Origin: Paralvinella palmiformis
Taxonomy: Eukaryota > Annelida > Polychaeta > Terebellida > Alvinellidae
Reading direction: 5' to 3'
Assembly (NCBI GenBank): GCA_025642065.1
Contig: JAODUP010000416.1
Location: 1-64,000, forward strand
DNA: 64,000 nt
The position numbers and the translations under genes were made by a program. Under the pieces are notes generated by a model that worked only from the letters and a program-made list of their open reading frames with translations, searched no databases and was not told where the DNA came from. Shown one piece after another: positions 46,701 through 56,554 of the stretch (position 1 is the stretch's first letter; every line of letters begins with the position of its first letter).

Positions 46701-46902
46701 ATCTAGCCAAATACAACAAGACAGCCAAGATGTACAATATGAAGTGATAGATGAAGGACTTAACCCAGGTCAGAACACCGAGATGGCTCCAGATGTTGTG
46801 GACATGCAAAGGGATAGAGAGTCTGATCCGTATGAGCCATCTAGTATATACATCGACAGGGTGGACGGACCAAATGTATATCAGTCATTAAATAATAATT
46901 AA
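43764..46902 (+). CDS. Double C-type lectin-like domain transmembrane receptor, copy 2 (5' exon missing)
   Basis: Seven exons: 43764-44060, 44312-44455, 44886-45143, 45275-45445, 45925-46089, 46253-46325 and 46572-46902 (TAA at 46900). Lengths equal copy 1 except exon 2 (+1 codon) and exon 5 (+1 codon), and intron phases are the same. All splice sites are GT-AG and the frame is open throughout. First lectin-like domain: TWDQSLEAC, IWIGGRR, NGT, YCLYVMLC, ILCQYD. Second: GNKCYRK, VQLWLGVRKR, FNWDN, YFICM. A Thr-rich stalk and a near-identical transmembrane helix follow. The tail keeps VQYEVI (46732-46749), DPYE and YQSL, but YINM has become YIDR. Exon 2 uses an acceptor slightly downstream of a CAG that would give a stop. 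The acceptor at 43761-43763 shows that a 5' exon with the start codon is still missing. No sugar-binding EPN/QPD motif is seen. Confidence 0.85.
44160..44226. repeat. Alternating purine-pyrimidine tract in intron 1
   Basis: GTGTGTGCGCGC..CACGTGCATGCATACGTATG..GCGTGCGTGCG alternates almost perfectly and is a potential Z-DNA former. It occupies the position of the (TG)n tract in the paralogue. Confidence 0.8.
44623..44816 (+). mobile_element. SINE family A, complete, in intron 2, with 13-bp target duplication
   Basis: tRNA-like head: GTGGTCTAGCGGTAGCGTG (box A) and GTGTTCGAATCCC (box B). The tail is (ATC)n. It is flanked by TATGTTTAGTTTC (44610-44622) and TATGTTTTGTTTC (44817-44829). The copy-1 gene lacks it. 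Confidence 0.9.
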
Positions 46903-47770
46903 CTTGTGATAATTAACAAATTTATATAACAATAATAACATGGAAACCGAAAACTCCTTATTGATGTATTATGTATATAGATGACAGTGGTAAATAGTGT
47001 TACCTGTTGTGTGTTCTTGTTACACATTAATATGACAGGTTTTGATAAGAAATGTGATTTTTGTTTCGATTGTTGTCCTAAAATAACAAAGACCATTGTT
47101 GAGTTTTGTGTGTGTGTGTGTGTGTGTGAGCGAGATTATGTAATGTCGTTTATATGTAGATGTGTTCTGTGCTGCGTGTAGAGTTTCTTAGGTTAGTGTT
47201 ATGCAAACATTAAAAACGGATAAAAGTGTGTATATAAATGTAACATTTACAATTCTAATGTTATATATTTAAAAGTACAATCCATTATGTTATGTTATTG
47301 CAGAACATTAGAAAGAATCACTACTAAATACTTCTTATTATCATTATTCACTGAAATAGCTCGTTGATATCATTATTATGTCAACCGTGGCTTGTTATAT
47401 AACGTCGTATCAACCACAAAACGATATACACCAAAATGACAAATTCGCCAATTTTTCCAGTAGCTAATTTAAACAGATCTATAATATAATTGTTTTAATA
47501 ACTAGTTGTCATTTAATTAATTATTTACTCTGGTTATTTTCTAAATTATTGCAAATAAATCAAACAATGGAATCCTGAATTAATATCCACAAACGGTGAT
47601 ATCGTGTTGATCAAGCACCAAAACAACGTGTGTATGAAAATTGTGGCAGATTCAGATTGACCCCCCCCCCCATTAGTTGCTTCATTAGTATGATTCGTAG
47701 TTATCCAACCGTACACACACACATCTTAGTAGACGTTTATTATTTACGACTATTAATATAAAGTTATCTA

Positions 47771-47850
47771 TGTTTTGTCTTGTATATCAATTGTTGTGTA
47801 TTTGTATTGATGTTTTGTCTTGTATATCAATTGTTGTGTATTTGTATTGA
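47771..47850 (+). repeat. 40-bp tandem duplication
   Basis: TGTTTTGTCTTGTATATCAA plus TTGTTGTGTATTTGTATTGA is repeated exactly at 47811. Confidence 0.98.
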
Positions 47851-48302
47851 TGTATCAATGTTTTCTCTTCGAATTACACCTACTAATTACGTATTCTATT
47901 TTTGAGATAACAATAATTAAACCAGTCGTACAATATTTATAAATGTATGCGAGTTTCTCTTATGGTATTTTAATAAAGGGATCGTTATTATTGACATTCA
48001 ACAAAAATTGCACAAAACCACTACACACTCTACACCTGTATTGATATAACATCGATATTTATATATATATCATCAAGAACCAGGTGTGTATGTAAAAAAT
48101 GGTTTTACGTCATGATGTCAACAATACGAATTCGATGTAAATTCGACGTCCGGTTTCTTCACAGTTTCGACATTTTAATGTATTTTGGTCAACGTTATGA
48201 TTCACAATGACGATGGCTATCATTGTGGAGAGCAGCAAACTTACAATTTCTAGCACGTAGACGTCACGAAACAGACCCACAAGTTAGCTCGGTCTCCACA
48301 CA

Positions 48303-48313
48303 AAGATGGCGAC
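48303..48313 (+). promoter_or_regulatory. YY1-like motif at the duplication edge, copy 2
   Basis: AAGATGGCGAC, collinear with 22858-22868. Confidence 0.25.
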
Positions 48314-48340
48314 ATGGTCTCTTAGTGTCTGACGTCACGC

Positions 48341-49717
48341 ATTGCAAACAGGGTTGCTAATTTCTCACTTTATCTCTCCCGGAATCAAACGGAGATCCAT
48401 TCAATGGTAAACCATCACCAATTCTCTCATATTTTCGCCATCAACTACCTTCATCAGCTCCCACTAACTGGTGACATATGTTTGTTTACCAAATTCGTCA
48501 CTGAGCCATCTCAATCGTATTAACATTGTTGTCCTTACAAACATCAACGGAGGCAAGAGAACAATCGATCATTTGTCAGCGAAAAGCTCAACGTTCAGAG
48601 AAGACCAGAAGGCAACAAAAAAAACTATTCATAATCGATGGACGACATTTATACGTAGAAGATGAAATCATTCCACGACTTGGTGTTGAGATCTTCAAGT
48701 TATGACCAGCTTTTCCTGTGATGTCAATGTACGGTCCGTTTAACTCCCATTTGACGGTTTAATGTGAGCATTTGATAAAGGCGAGCTATTTCTCTGCATT
48801 CATCTTGAACTCGAGTTTTTTTAACTGTACATATACTACTTTTTTTTCTACACAGACAAACTGGCAGAATGTAAACATATACAATAAAAAAGCATTGCTC
48901 GGTGGTGTAGTTTTTCCCTTGCTTGTTCTGGTATTTAATCAGAGCTATATTTACTATAGGTTGCTGCAATGATGAGTGTTGACAGGCGACCTGATGTTGA
49001 AAGTGACATAGTTACAAATTTAATTATATTCCAATATACTTTTAGTATGAAATATATTTTAACAAATGTTATAATATTGATTTCGTGTGGCCACATTCGT
49101 CCATACGACAGGCTAATTGGGCTGAACGATTTCCGAAGTTAAAGGTCACAGGAAAAGGTTTCCCAAATTAGTCAAAATGTTAGTGTTATTTATCAAAATC
49201 AATTTCAAACAGAGATATTTTTCATTTTTTCCTAGAAATAAAGTTACAGTGGTTTTAAAATTTGCTTTGCTAGCATCTCACATGCCGAAACTTTAATCAA
49301 GAATCTTCGGAAAACTTCAGAATGTGACGTCGTCTTTGCGAAACAAAGACCCCCAAACACTCCCGTGGCCTTGTTTAACCCGTGTTACGTGGTCCATGCT
49401 GTCTTTGTTAAACATAAAAATGGTGTATTCTGTCGCATACAATTGTGCAAAGAATCATACATCAAATACCAATGATTATATCCGATGTGTAAGTGCCGTC
49501 AAAACCCAGTCAGAAGGAACAGCAACAGCAACCCCCGAAAATTACAAAATTAAATGGTCCAAAATATACACCAAGGGCGGCACATCCCTGTATAGGCTAG
49601 GATAGGCCACATATGGGAGAGCCCCCGTGCATCCACCGAGCTCCCGTGTATAGACAAATATCACTTTGTTTTAAATGAAGTTATGCGATAGGAGGAGGGA
49701 AATACTGGCATTCAGGT
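48341..49717. other. Sequence with weak coding-like fragments
   Basis: The minus strand at 48833-48724 reads VQDECREIARLYQMLTLNRQ after an acceptor-like TATGTACAG and ends at a stop, so it could be a terminal exon or transposon fragment. The plus strand at 49421-49490 begins MVYSVAYNCAKNH and ends at a strong donor (GTAAGT); it faintly resembles a THAP start but lacks the first Cys. Neither is convincing. Confidence 0.25.
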
Positions 49718-49921
49718 TCAATGTGTTGACTTATCAATTGAACTTATACCAACGCAAACAAATACACACCAATCCAACCCTTGTCGTGCAACAGTGCCGG
49801 GTGTCGGCGCTATAGGCGGCTGCTCTGGGTCCACGTATGCACTTGCTGCAGCTAATTCTTCACAATTAATACTGTCTGTGACCCTTTTCGCTGGTGGTTC
49901 AAAGTTGGTGGGCTTGATATC
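49718..49921 (-). other. Protein-like open segment, unrecognised
   Basis: 68 minus-strand codons including KPTNFEPPAKRVTDSI and YVDPEQPPIAPTPGTVARQG, ending at a stop at 49718-49720. The Pro-rich composition looks coding and unlike the AT-rich surroundings, but no domain is recognised. It may be part of a transposon-borne gene. Confidence 0.25.
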
Positions 49922-50209
49922 CCTGAGAATGTCAAACTTTCGGAATCTGACATTTTGTCTGTCAACTGGTCAGAACGCTTGTAAACAAGTTCTGGCATTT
50001 CATGATGTTTGGCAAAGATGACGTCACACAATTATCCCTGGCGAGTGTAGTACACACTAGCAATGGCTCGTGAAAGTTCCGAAAAAGGATTTATGGGTCA
50101 TTTTAATGTAAATATGATAGCTGGGGGGGGAATTCTTTTGAGTGTTATAATGCATCTTATAGGGAATAAAATAATTGTTTGTTACGTTATATTTACGTCC
50201 TAGATAAAA

Positions 50210-50575
50210 ATGGGATTCGACTTCAATTTAAACATCACCCGGATCACAGAGACCGTTAGGTATCTGGATAGCGATGCCACTTTCTGGTTTGTCTTCATCA
50301 TTCTATTTTTGGCTATCTCGGTGTTTATGATCCTCTTTCCGGTACGTGAATTATGCTGCTGTATGTGTTTCTGCGCGAGAATGACGGCCAAAGATCTGAA
50401 AAAGAAACTGGCGGCCCTGAGACGGTCTAAATATCAAAGGAAGATCGCACGGACTGCAAATAGAAGGGAAGACCGGTACGAAGACTCCGTGGAAGACGAT
50501 GTGGATAATGGTGAAGACTCCGAGTTAACAGCAGTCATCAGTGATCCTGATACCACAACTGGAATAAGAATATAG
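50210..50575 (+). CDS. Small single-pass membrane protein, unrecognised family
   Basis: 121 codons. The ATG has a favourable context (AAAATGG) and lies six bases after an acceptor-like CGTCCTAG, so it may be the coding exon of a spliced transcript. Residues about 1-23 are polar. A hydrophobic helix follows at about 25-45 (FWFVFIILFLAISVFMILF), then a Cys-rich juxtamembrane stretch (CCCMCFC) that could be palmitoylated, a strongly basic region (KKKLAALRRSKYQRK) and an acidic tail. AATAAA lies 88 bases after the stop. Codon use is GC-richer than the surroundings. Positive-inside topology suggests N-terminus outside and a cytosolic C-terminus. The family is not recognised. Confidence 0.55.
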   Translation: MGFDFNLNITRITETVRYLDSDATFWFVFIILFLAISVFMILFPVRELCCCMCFCARMTAKDLKKKLAALRRSKYQRKIARTANRREDRYEDSVEDDVDNGEDSELTAVISDPDTTTGIRI

Positions 50576-50662
50576 AGAAGACTAGATGGACTAAATTAAA
50601 AAATAATTGTTTATCTCTGTGTAACAGCCAATCAACTGGAGAAACTGACTTTATTTATTGAT

Positions 50663-50668
50663 AATAAA
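50663..50668 (+). terminator. Candidate polyadenylation signal
   Basis: AATAAA downstream of the 50210-50575 reading frame. Confidence 0.4.
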
Positions 50669-50959
50669 CATATTGAGGCATCGTACGCGTTCATTCCGGA
50701 TAAGTCAGTGTTGGTTGTCAACTGTAAATAATTTTTGAATTGGAGGGTTTCTGCATGGCCTGACAGTTATCGTGGTTAGGCACAGATCTCTAGTACTGAG
50801 GTTCGAGTAACTGAGTGAATGGCTGAGTGGTCTGTTTTGTCTGGGACATAAGAACGAATGCCATCTCTCCAGAATTCATTTTCACAAACAGTGTTTACAT
50901 GATATGACTCGAACCGTGATACGAAGCAGTTGTCTAGTCATTGTGTTTTCTAGGATCAC

Positions 50960-51075
50960 CCACCCCCGTCCGCTGGATTGAAATCTCAGCTTGGCTATGT
51001 TTGAAGAGTGTTTCTTCTTGCACATCGCCTCATTACATTTGGGGGTCAGTCGATCCATTCAGGCCACCACGAACA
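50960..51075 (+). mobile_element. SINE family A, decayed body
   Basis: GAAATCTCAGCTTGGCTATG, then TTTCTTC..CTCATTACATTTGGGGGTC and CCATTCAGGCCACC align with the body of the copy at 44623. The head is eroded. Confidence 0.55.
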
Positions 51076-51369
51076 AATTTACATTTTTGAACGCTCGAAG
51101 TCAATAACGTAATGCCAGATGAAGGACAATTCGGATTATCTATTATAGCAACCAGTTGCTATGAGAGTTAGCCACCATTCTGTCAAAGTTTAGTCGTGAT
51201 TATGATAACTGTATTTATGCACGCGACTAAGAAAGAATTCTAGAAACATCCGGGATTTAGTTTCAAACTGACACGCCATCTATCGGATGACAGTTCTTGT
51301 GAAGGTCGTAACGGAGAAAGGTGCCCTTGGTCGCCATCTGGTGGAAATATCAATGAACTGATGAACATA

Positions 51370-51513
51370 CTAGGGACATATCAACATGTTGACGTCATCG
51401 TACTCATCTTCATCTTCGTTAGATATGTAGATAGTGACCTTAGTGTTAATCTGAGTGGGAGGATCGTCTTCTACCCAATCAGAGATCGACTGTTTGCTAG
51501 ATAGAAGATTTTC
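51370..51513 (-). CDS. Possible terminal exon of a minus-strand gene
   Basis: On the minus strand ATGATATCAG gives an acceptor, followed by exactly 48 codons including the stop (51370-51372): SISDWVEDDPPTQINTKVTI and NEDEDEYDDVNML are legible. The acidic C-terminus with a tyrosine (DEYDDV) looks like a cytoplasmic tail end. No upstream exon was identified to the right and no family is recognised. Confidence 0.3.
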   Translation of the reverse strand, partial: ENLLSSKQSISDWVEDDPPTQINTKVTIYISNEDEDEYDDVNMLICP

Positions 51514-51516
51514 CTG

Positions 51517-52070
51517 ATATCATAATGTTCTGGTGTTAATAATATCGTTCAATTTCAATAAACGTTATGATGCTCGTATCTATGCGAGATTGAGTTTACG
51601 TCGATGATAATACTCTAGTTTAATCAGTCAAATATGAACTCAATCGGAATATACCCAACATCATCTACAAAGACTCGTGTAGGTGTATGAATATATGTGG
51701 GTGTGTGGATGGGTGTGGGTGTGTGGATGAGTGTGGGTGTGTAGATGGCTGGGGTGGGTATATGTGTTTGGGATGTGCAATAAAATTAAGTATCCTCATT
51801 TCTTGTATCTTCCTCATTTTAAACTGATTATTCTTCCATGTTTATACAAATTACATTTCTGTAATTATATATAACTGATATAAAGTGTTTTGTTTATCTT
51901 TGTTATTGGTCACATCTGTGACATGTCACTGAGGAATGACTCCCTGAAGAATCTAGATACAAGTAACATTATTATTGGAGGATAAACGGGGGGCGGGGTA
52001 AACTACAACGAAGTGCAATGCCAACTGCATTATGAAGTGGTCTTTGATAGTGATGATGATAATGATTTAT
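51517..52070. other. Non-coding, GT/GGGT-rich
   Basis: GTGTGGATGGGTGTGGGTGT repeats at 51690-51760. No exon was recognised. Confidence 0.4.
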
Positions 52071-52074
52071 CCCA

Positions 52075-52111
52075 TGTGTGTGTGTGTGTGTATGTGTGTG
52101 TGTGTGTGTGT
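52075..52111. repeat. (TG)n microsatellite
   Basis: Dinucleotide tract with one TA interruption. Confidence 0.95.
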
Positions 52112-52159
52112 GTTTTAGCTGTGTATAATAAGGCATGTAGGTAGGTATGTGTTTATGTA

Positions 52160-52160
52160 T

Positions 52161-52245
<85 letters not shown>
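52160..52245. repeat. (GT)n microsatellite, about 85 bp
   Basis: The longest GT tract in the window. It yields His-Thr or Val-Cys frames that are not proteins. Confidence 0.98.
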
Positions 52246-52246
<1 letters not shown>

Positions 52247-52360
52247 TATAGATCAAAATAATAAAACTAAATATGACCTTCCCACCAATTGCCTAATTAT
52301 CGCCATGATGGATGAGTTAAGTAAATGCCGCATGTATGTCCATGTGCGCATGTGCACGAA

Positions 52361-52409
52361 CACACACACACACACACACACAATATATATATATATATAT
52401 ATATATATG
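52361..52409. repeat. (CA)n(AT)n microsatellite
   Basis: Compound dinucleotide tract. Confidence 0.95.
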
Positions 52410-52625
52410 AATATCTGGTTTTCTTCATACAGTAACACGACCAACACTCCCCCCAACCCTGATCCAATCTCCAACTCACACACCTTTATTTACATTAATT
52501 ACCGACTTACATAGATTTCTATTAACTGCCGGTACAAATAAACAAACACACAAATAGCCTTCTAACTTCCAACATTATAAGCCACTCTATACGACCTACC
52601 CATAATACAGCACATTACTGGCTAA

Positions 52626-52877
52626 TACGTCAATTACAAACCGTCTCAAGCAGCCAATAGACAAGCTTCCGGATCCCAAAGTTTCCGGAATCTTCAACGT
52701 GACTCTTCGCCGTTTCGGGGAGATCCATGGGAGCATCTCCAATACAACACCGATGCTCCTCGGTCAAGAGCGGAACTTTTCGAAGTCTGGCTGACTGGAG
52801 GTATCAGAGGCCAGAGGTCAGGGAGCAGCCACGTTCGCTTTCAGTCTGATTCGTTTGAGGGCGCTGCGATATTAAAG
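52626..52877 (+). other. 84-codon open segment ending at a splice donor; possible exon or promoter-proximal region
   Basis: Open from the TAA at 52623 to a donor AAAG|GTAAGC at 52878, reading for example PFRGDPWEHLQYNTDAPRSR and ELFEVWLTGGIRGQRSGSSH. It has no ATG in frame. GC content and CpG density are higher than the surroundings. It may be an internal exon, a 5' untranslated exon near a promoter, or chance. Confidence 0.3.
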
Positions 52878-52899
52878 GTAAGCTCATATCGTAGTCATG

Positions 52900-53990
52900 T
52901 TAGACAATCTGTACGTTTCGGCGGCGGGGGTGGGATATTGTTTGTTGTTGTTTGATAGACAGTATTACAAACTTGTGGCTGTGTTAACATCCTACAGTTC
53001 AAACAAAAGTTAAACGAGTACAGTTATTGGGCTGTATGATCCGGGTGAAGGTTTGGTTTAGGTTTTAGGATTATAGATGTTAGAAAAGAGAACTTCAGAT
53101 GATTTTCATCGTAACAAAGACACTTGATAGAAGGTAAATTCCCGTAAACCATATTGTCAATGTTTATAGCGACTAGTGGCTTCTTCTTTATCTAAGGATT
53201 TACAAGACAGGTGTAAGTGATCTATTAATATTGAGTAAGATGGGCGTGTCCAGATATTTGGGAGTCAGTAACTCTCAGTAATTACGTATATTTATAATAT
53301 AGTACGACGAATGACCTACTACTGCTACTACTACTACTACTGCTACTACCACTGCCACCAAAATAATAATAATAATATTTGTTTTAATCAAACCATTTTC
53401 TCTATTTAAGAGATATATTCATTTTAGTTATAAATTCTATAAGAGAAGTAAGCTAAGTCTTCTCTTTATAACAGAATATACTAATTCTTTCCTAATAATT
53501 ACTCGACTAATTAACATATTTGTATATGTATATTTATATATTAACATGAGTTTTATCAAAACAGCGTCTCGTGCTATTATTTGTTATACTTTGTATTTCT
53601 TATATATTATTTTTATGATCATAAACCTTTTTCTTGTTAGAACGTTTTTACTGCTACAAATGTTGGTCGTAAACCGTTCATAAACCGTTCTAGAACCACC
53701 ATTAGACCACATCAAGCCATCCATCCATCCAAAGGCTATTGAGAAACTTTTCTTTCCATTGATAATTTGTAATTATCTTTTTGGTAAAAGTATGCTATTC
53801 CATTGCTCACAAACATTATACGTGTAATTGGACGGGCAGTTTTGTTGGACGGAAAGGGTGTTGCTGTGTATGTGTGTGTGTGTGTGTGTGTGCGTGTGCG
53901 TGTGCGCGAGATAGATAGATTGAGAGAGAGAGATTCATCAGGAAATTGGCTCTGAGGACATATCGGATGATAGACAAGTGGATGAAAGGC
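52900..53990. other. Non-coding with simple repeats
   Basis: (TACTGC)/(ACT)n near 53320-53355, (AAT)n near 53364 and a TG/GA tract at 53870-53935. No exon was recognised. Confidence 0.45.
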
Positions 53991-54007
53991 CCAATACATA
54001 AACGTTC

Positions 54008-54023
54008 TCTCTGTCTGTCTGCC

Positions 54024-54058
<35 letters not shown>

Positions 54059-54059
54059 A
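54008..54059. repeat. (CTGT)n microsatellite
   Basis: Tetranucleotide array; it produces Cys-Leu-Ser-Val frames. Confidence 0.95.
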
Positions 54060-54995
54060 GCAATAGCTGTACCTATCATATATGCTCACTCAAACTCCCA
54101 CAAATACATACCTGACCTAATTACACATTCCACAATTTTATTATTATTGATCCATTATTTTGGTATATTTCACCTAATTAACTCCAGACTTGTTGAATTT
54201 TCACATTTCCGTATAAATTATCGTCGTTCGTAGAGAAACAGAATGGCCATTGTCAGCAACCTTAGGGCTCCCGATCTGCTAGCTGATCCGGATACTTAAC
54301 TAGCGGAGTCTCGGCCGCTGTTTGAATACCGGAATAGACATCCCGAATAAACATCGATAAATAACTGATACCGGATCTAGATTCGACCAACCGGCATCGA
54401 ATAATAACTTTTGGACTCTATCATATCCTGATAACGGCATACCGAGTCAAAGGTTATTTGTACTAACTGGAACGTGACAGCGCGCAATAATTCAAGCATG
54501 ATTCCGATTATATAGATGTTTGACGAGTCCAAAATTTTAATACTATATTTGTAATGGTTAAACTGGAATATTATTTAATTATGGGGCTAATATTTAAAGC
54601 CAAATTTGCTACGATTGTTTTACATTATAATTCACAATGGCCTTTTACGTTGGAGCATCCCCCCACCCCTCCCAACCATTTGTCCCTATAATAAATACGA
54701 GTTTTATAACTCGACCAATCAGAAGCCGCCTAGATTTTAAGGAATTTTACATTGAAATGTCACATTCTGTTGGTAAAATGAAGTGTCGCAACGCGAAACG
54801 CGATTTTGTCGGATTAAAGAGTCATTTATAATGGAGCTAAATCCGTCACAGGCAATAATGTGTCGGATGGTGGAATTGTCGGATAAACGATATCCGGATT
54901 AATGGATTCTGACTGTATAAGAAATTCATAGTTGTTCTGTAGACATCATCTTAGATATTAATCGGGTTAAATACGACCATTCAACAGAATTGTTT
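54060..54995. other. Non-coding sequence
   Basis: Repeated GATAA..CCGGAT motifs near 54290, 54370 and 54890. No exon was recognised. Confidence 0.4.
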
Positions 54996-55007
54996 GATTT
55001 AAATCAT

Positions 55008-55193
55008 AAGATGATTGATGTTTTACCCCCACTTTTGTGCAAATGGCAGGCTAAATGGGCCGAGCGACCTCGTTAGGTAATCAAGCGAAGTCAAAGATGA
55101 AACACCCTTCAGATATGCCCACGCCGAGATTCGAACCCATGTGGTAGTGATCTGTGATCCAACGCGCTACCAGTTAGAACACGAAGGCTCCCC
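55008..55193 (-). mobile_element. SINE family A, complete, exact 12-bp target duplication
   Basis: Head on the minus strand: TAACTGGTAGCGCG and GGTTCGAATCTC. Body: TATCTGAAGGGTGTTTCATC. Flanked by GATTTAAATCAT at 54996-55007 and 55194-55205. Confidence 0.9.
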
Positions 55194-55489
55194 GATTTAA
55201 ATCATTTAACTTAAATTATTGATATAAATCATGATTTAAATCACTACAAAAAAAATCTTCTTAAATCATGCATTTTAATTTGTATTGTTCCATTTGATTT
55301 TTATGAGTAGTAGCTTTATTTGTATTAATTATTTTGTAAGGATGTGATTTATCAATTAACTTAAATTTGTTTTTAAAATCAATTGTTACTTATACTGGAT
55401 AATTACGTTTACATATATTTATAATTGAATTGCAATTAGATGTCCACATTATGTAGTCATAACTAGTAATAAAGGTCAGTAATAACCCA

Positions 55490-55493
<4 letters not shown>

Positions 55494-55555
<62 letters not shown>
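55494..55555. repeat. (AT)n microsatellite
   Basis: Pure dinucleotide tract of about 60 bp. Confidence 0.95.
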
Positions 55556-55556
<1 letters not shown>

Positions 55557-55568
55557 TAGCATGAAAGT

Positions 55569-55720
55569 GGGCGCCTCCTTGGTCTAGCAGTAGCGTGTTA
55601 GACCACAGATCACTACCGCCCGTGTTCGAATCTCGTCGTGGGCATATCTGAAGGTTGTTTCGTCTTTGACTTCGCTTCATTAACTTTGGAGGTCGCTCGG
55701 CCCATTTAGCCTACCAGGGC
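55569..55720 (+). mobile_element. SINE family A, 3'-truncated
   Basis: GGGCGCCTCCTTGGTCTAGC through CCCATTTAGCCTACC matches the copy at 44623. The ATC tail is missing. Confidence 0.85.
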
Positions 55721-56108
55721 AGCATACTATGGCTGTGGGAAATATGGCGCCTTTCACGGGTGAGTCGTAATTTCATTTAAGACACGAACATATTGTAACT
55801 TAACAAGAACCGTCTGTTGTTGACATTAGATAAGCTTAGTTCGTCGCCTTCACATTCCATCCTTAACTGTTGCTTTGTGGGTTCACCCGGGACGGTACCT
55901 ATATTAAACACAGATTTGTTTAACATATAGTGCTACCTATATGTGGCATCTATCTGAGTATTTATATACCTTATAAATTGTGCGCATAGATGTATCTATA
56001 CGAACGACTATTTGATTGACCGTAGAGCAGATATAGTAGGTATCTTAATGCCCGTAATAACAGCATATGCATGCACGGACATACGCATGCACACGCACGC
56101 GCGCGTGC
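55721..56108. other. Non-coding sequence
   Basis: No exon or repeat end was recognised. Confidence 0.4.
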
Positions 56109-56161
56109 GCATATATATATATATATATATATATACAGAGAGAGAGAGAGAGAGGGAGAGA
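56109..56161. repeat. (AT)n(AG)n microsatellite
   Basis: Preceded by a GCGCGCGTGCGC palindromic stretch. Confidence 0.95.
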
Positions 56162-56179
56162 ATATTTATTTATATATAC

Positions 56180-56335
56180 CTGCGTTTGGCTGCTGACCTC
56201 TGGTACTTAGGTTAAAACCTCGGGGGGTTGGGAATCACTCTATCTGAAGGTTGTTTCATCTTTCACTTCGTCTCATTGTCTTAGTATGTCACTAGCCTTC
56301 TATTTGCACGAGAGTAGCCATAAACAGAAAAATTT
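56180..56335 (+). mobile_element. SINE family A, decayed
   Basis: TATCTGAAGGTTGTTTCATC and TTTCACTTCGTCTCATT are intact. The head and distal body are strongly diverged. Confidence 0.55.
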
Positions 56336-56554
56336 ACGATGTATATGCTCGTTTCAGGAGCAAAATTAAAATAACCAATCACCGTCAAGGAAGTTACGAG
56401 TGAGTCGATCATATTCTCACTAAGTAACATGTCTTAAACTATGTCACATTATTTGGAAGGGATGATTCTTGGTGATATTTGTGTAAAATTTAATCAAATA
56501 AAACTGCCTAAATCAGATGAATCTAAGTCAGATTTCACCTTAATAGGCGGATAA

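Larger units (their letters stand above)
46903..48340 (+). repeat. Segmental duplication, right arm, copy 2
   Basis: Collinear with 21040-22890: ATGGAAACCGAAAA after the stop codon, the (TG)n tract, TTTAAAAGTACAATC, TATCAACCA and the final AAGTTAGCTCGGT..CACACAAAGATGGCG block. Confidence 0.75.

Noticed and set aside
49421..49490. THAP-domain start (MVYSVAYNCAKNH followed by a strong donor)
   Set aside because: The first zinc-binding Cys and the FHRFP-like block are missing. Too short to support.
52149..52514. Val-Cys repeat frame and its His-Thr antisense
   Set aside because: (GT)n and (AT)n microsatellite translation.
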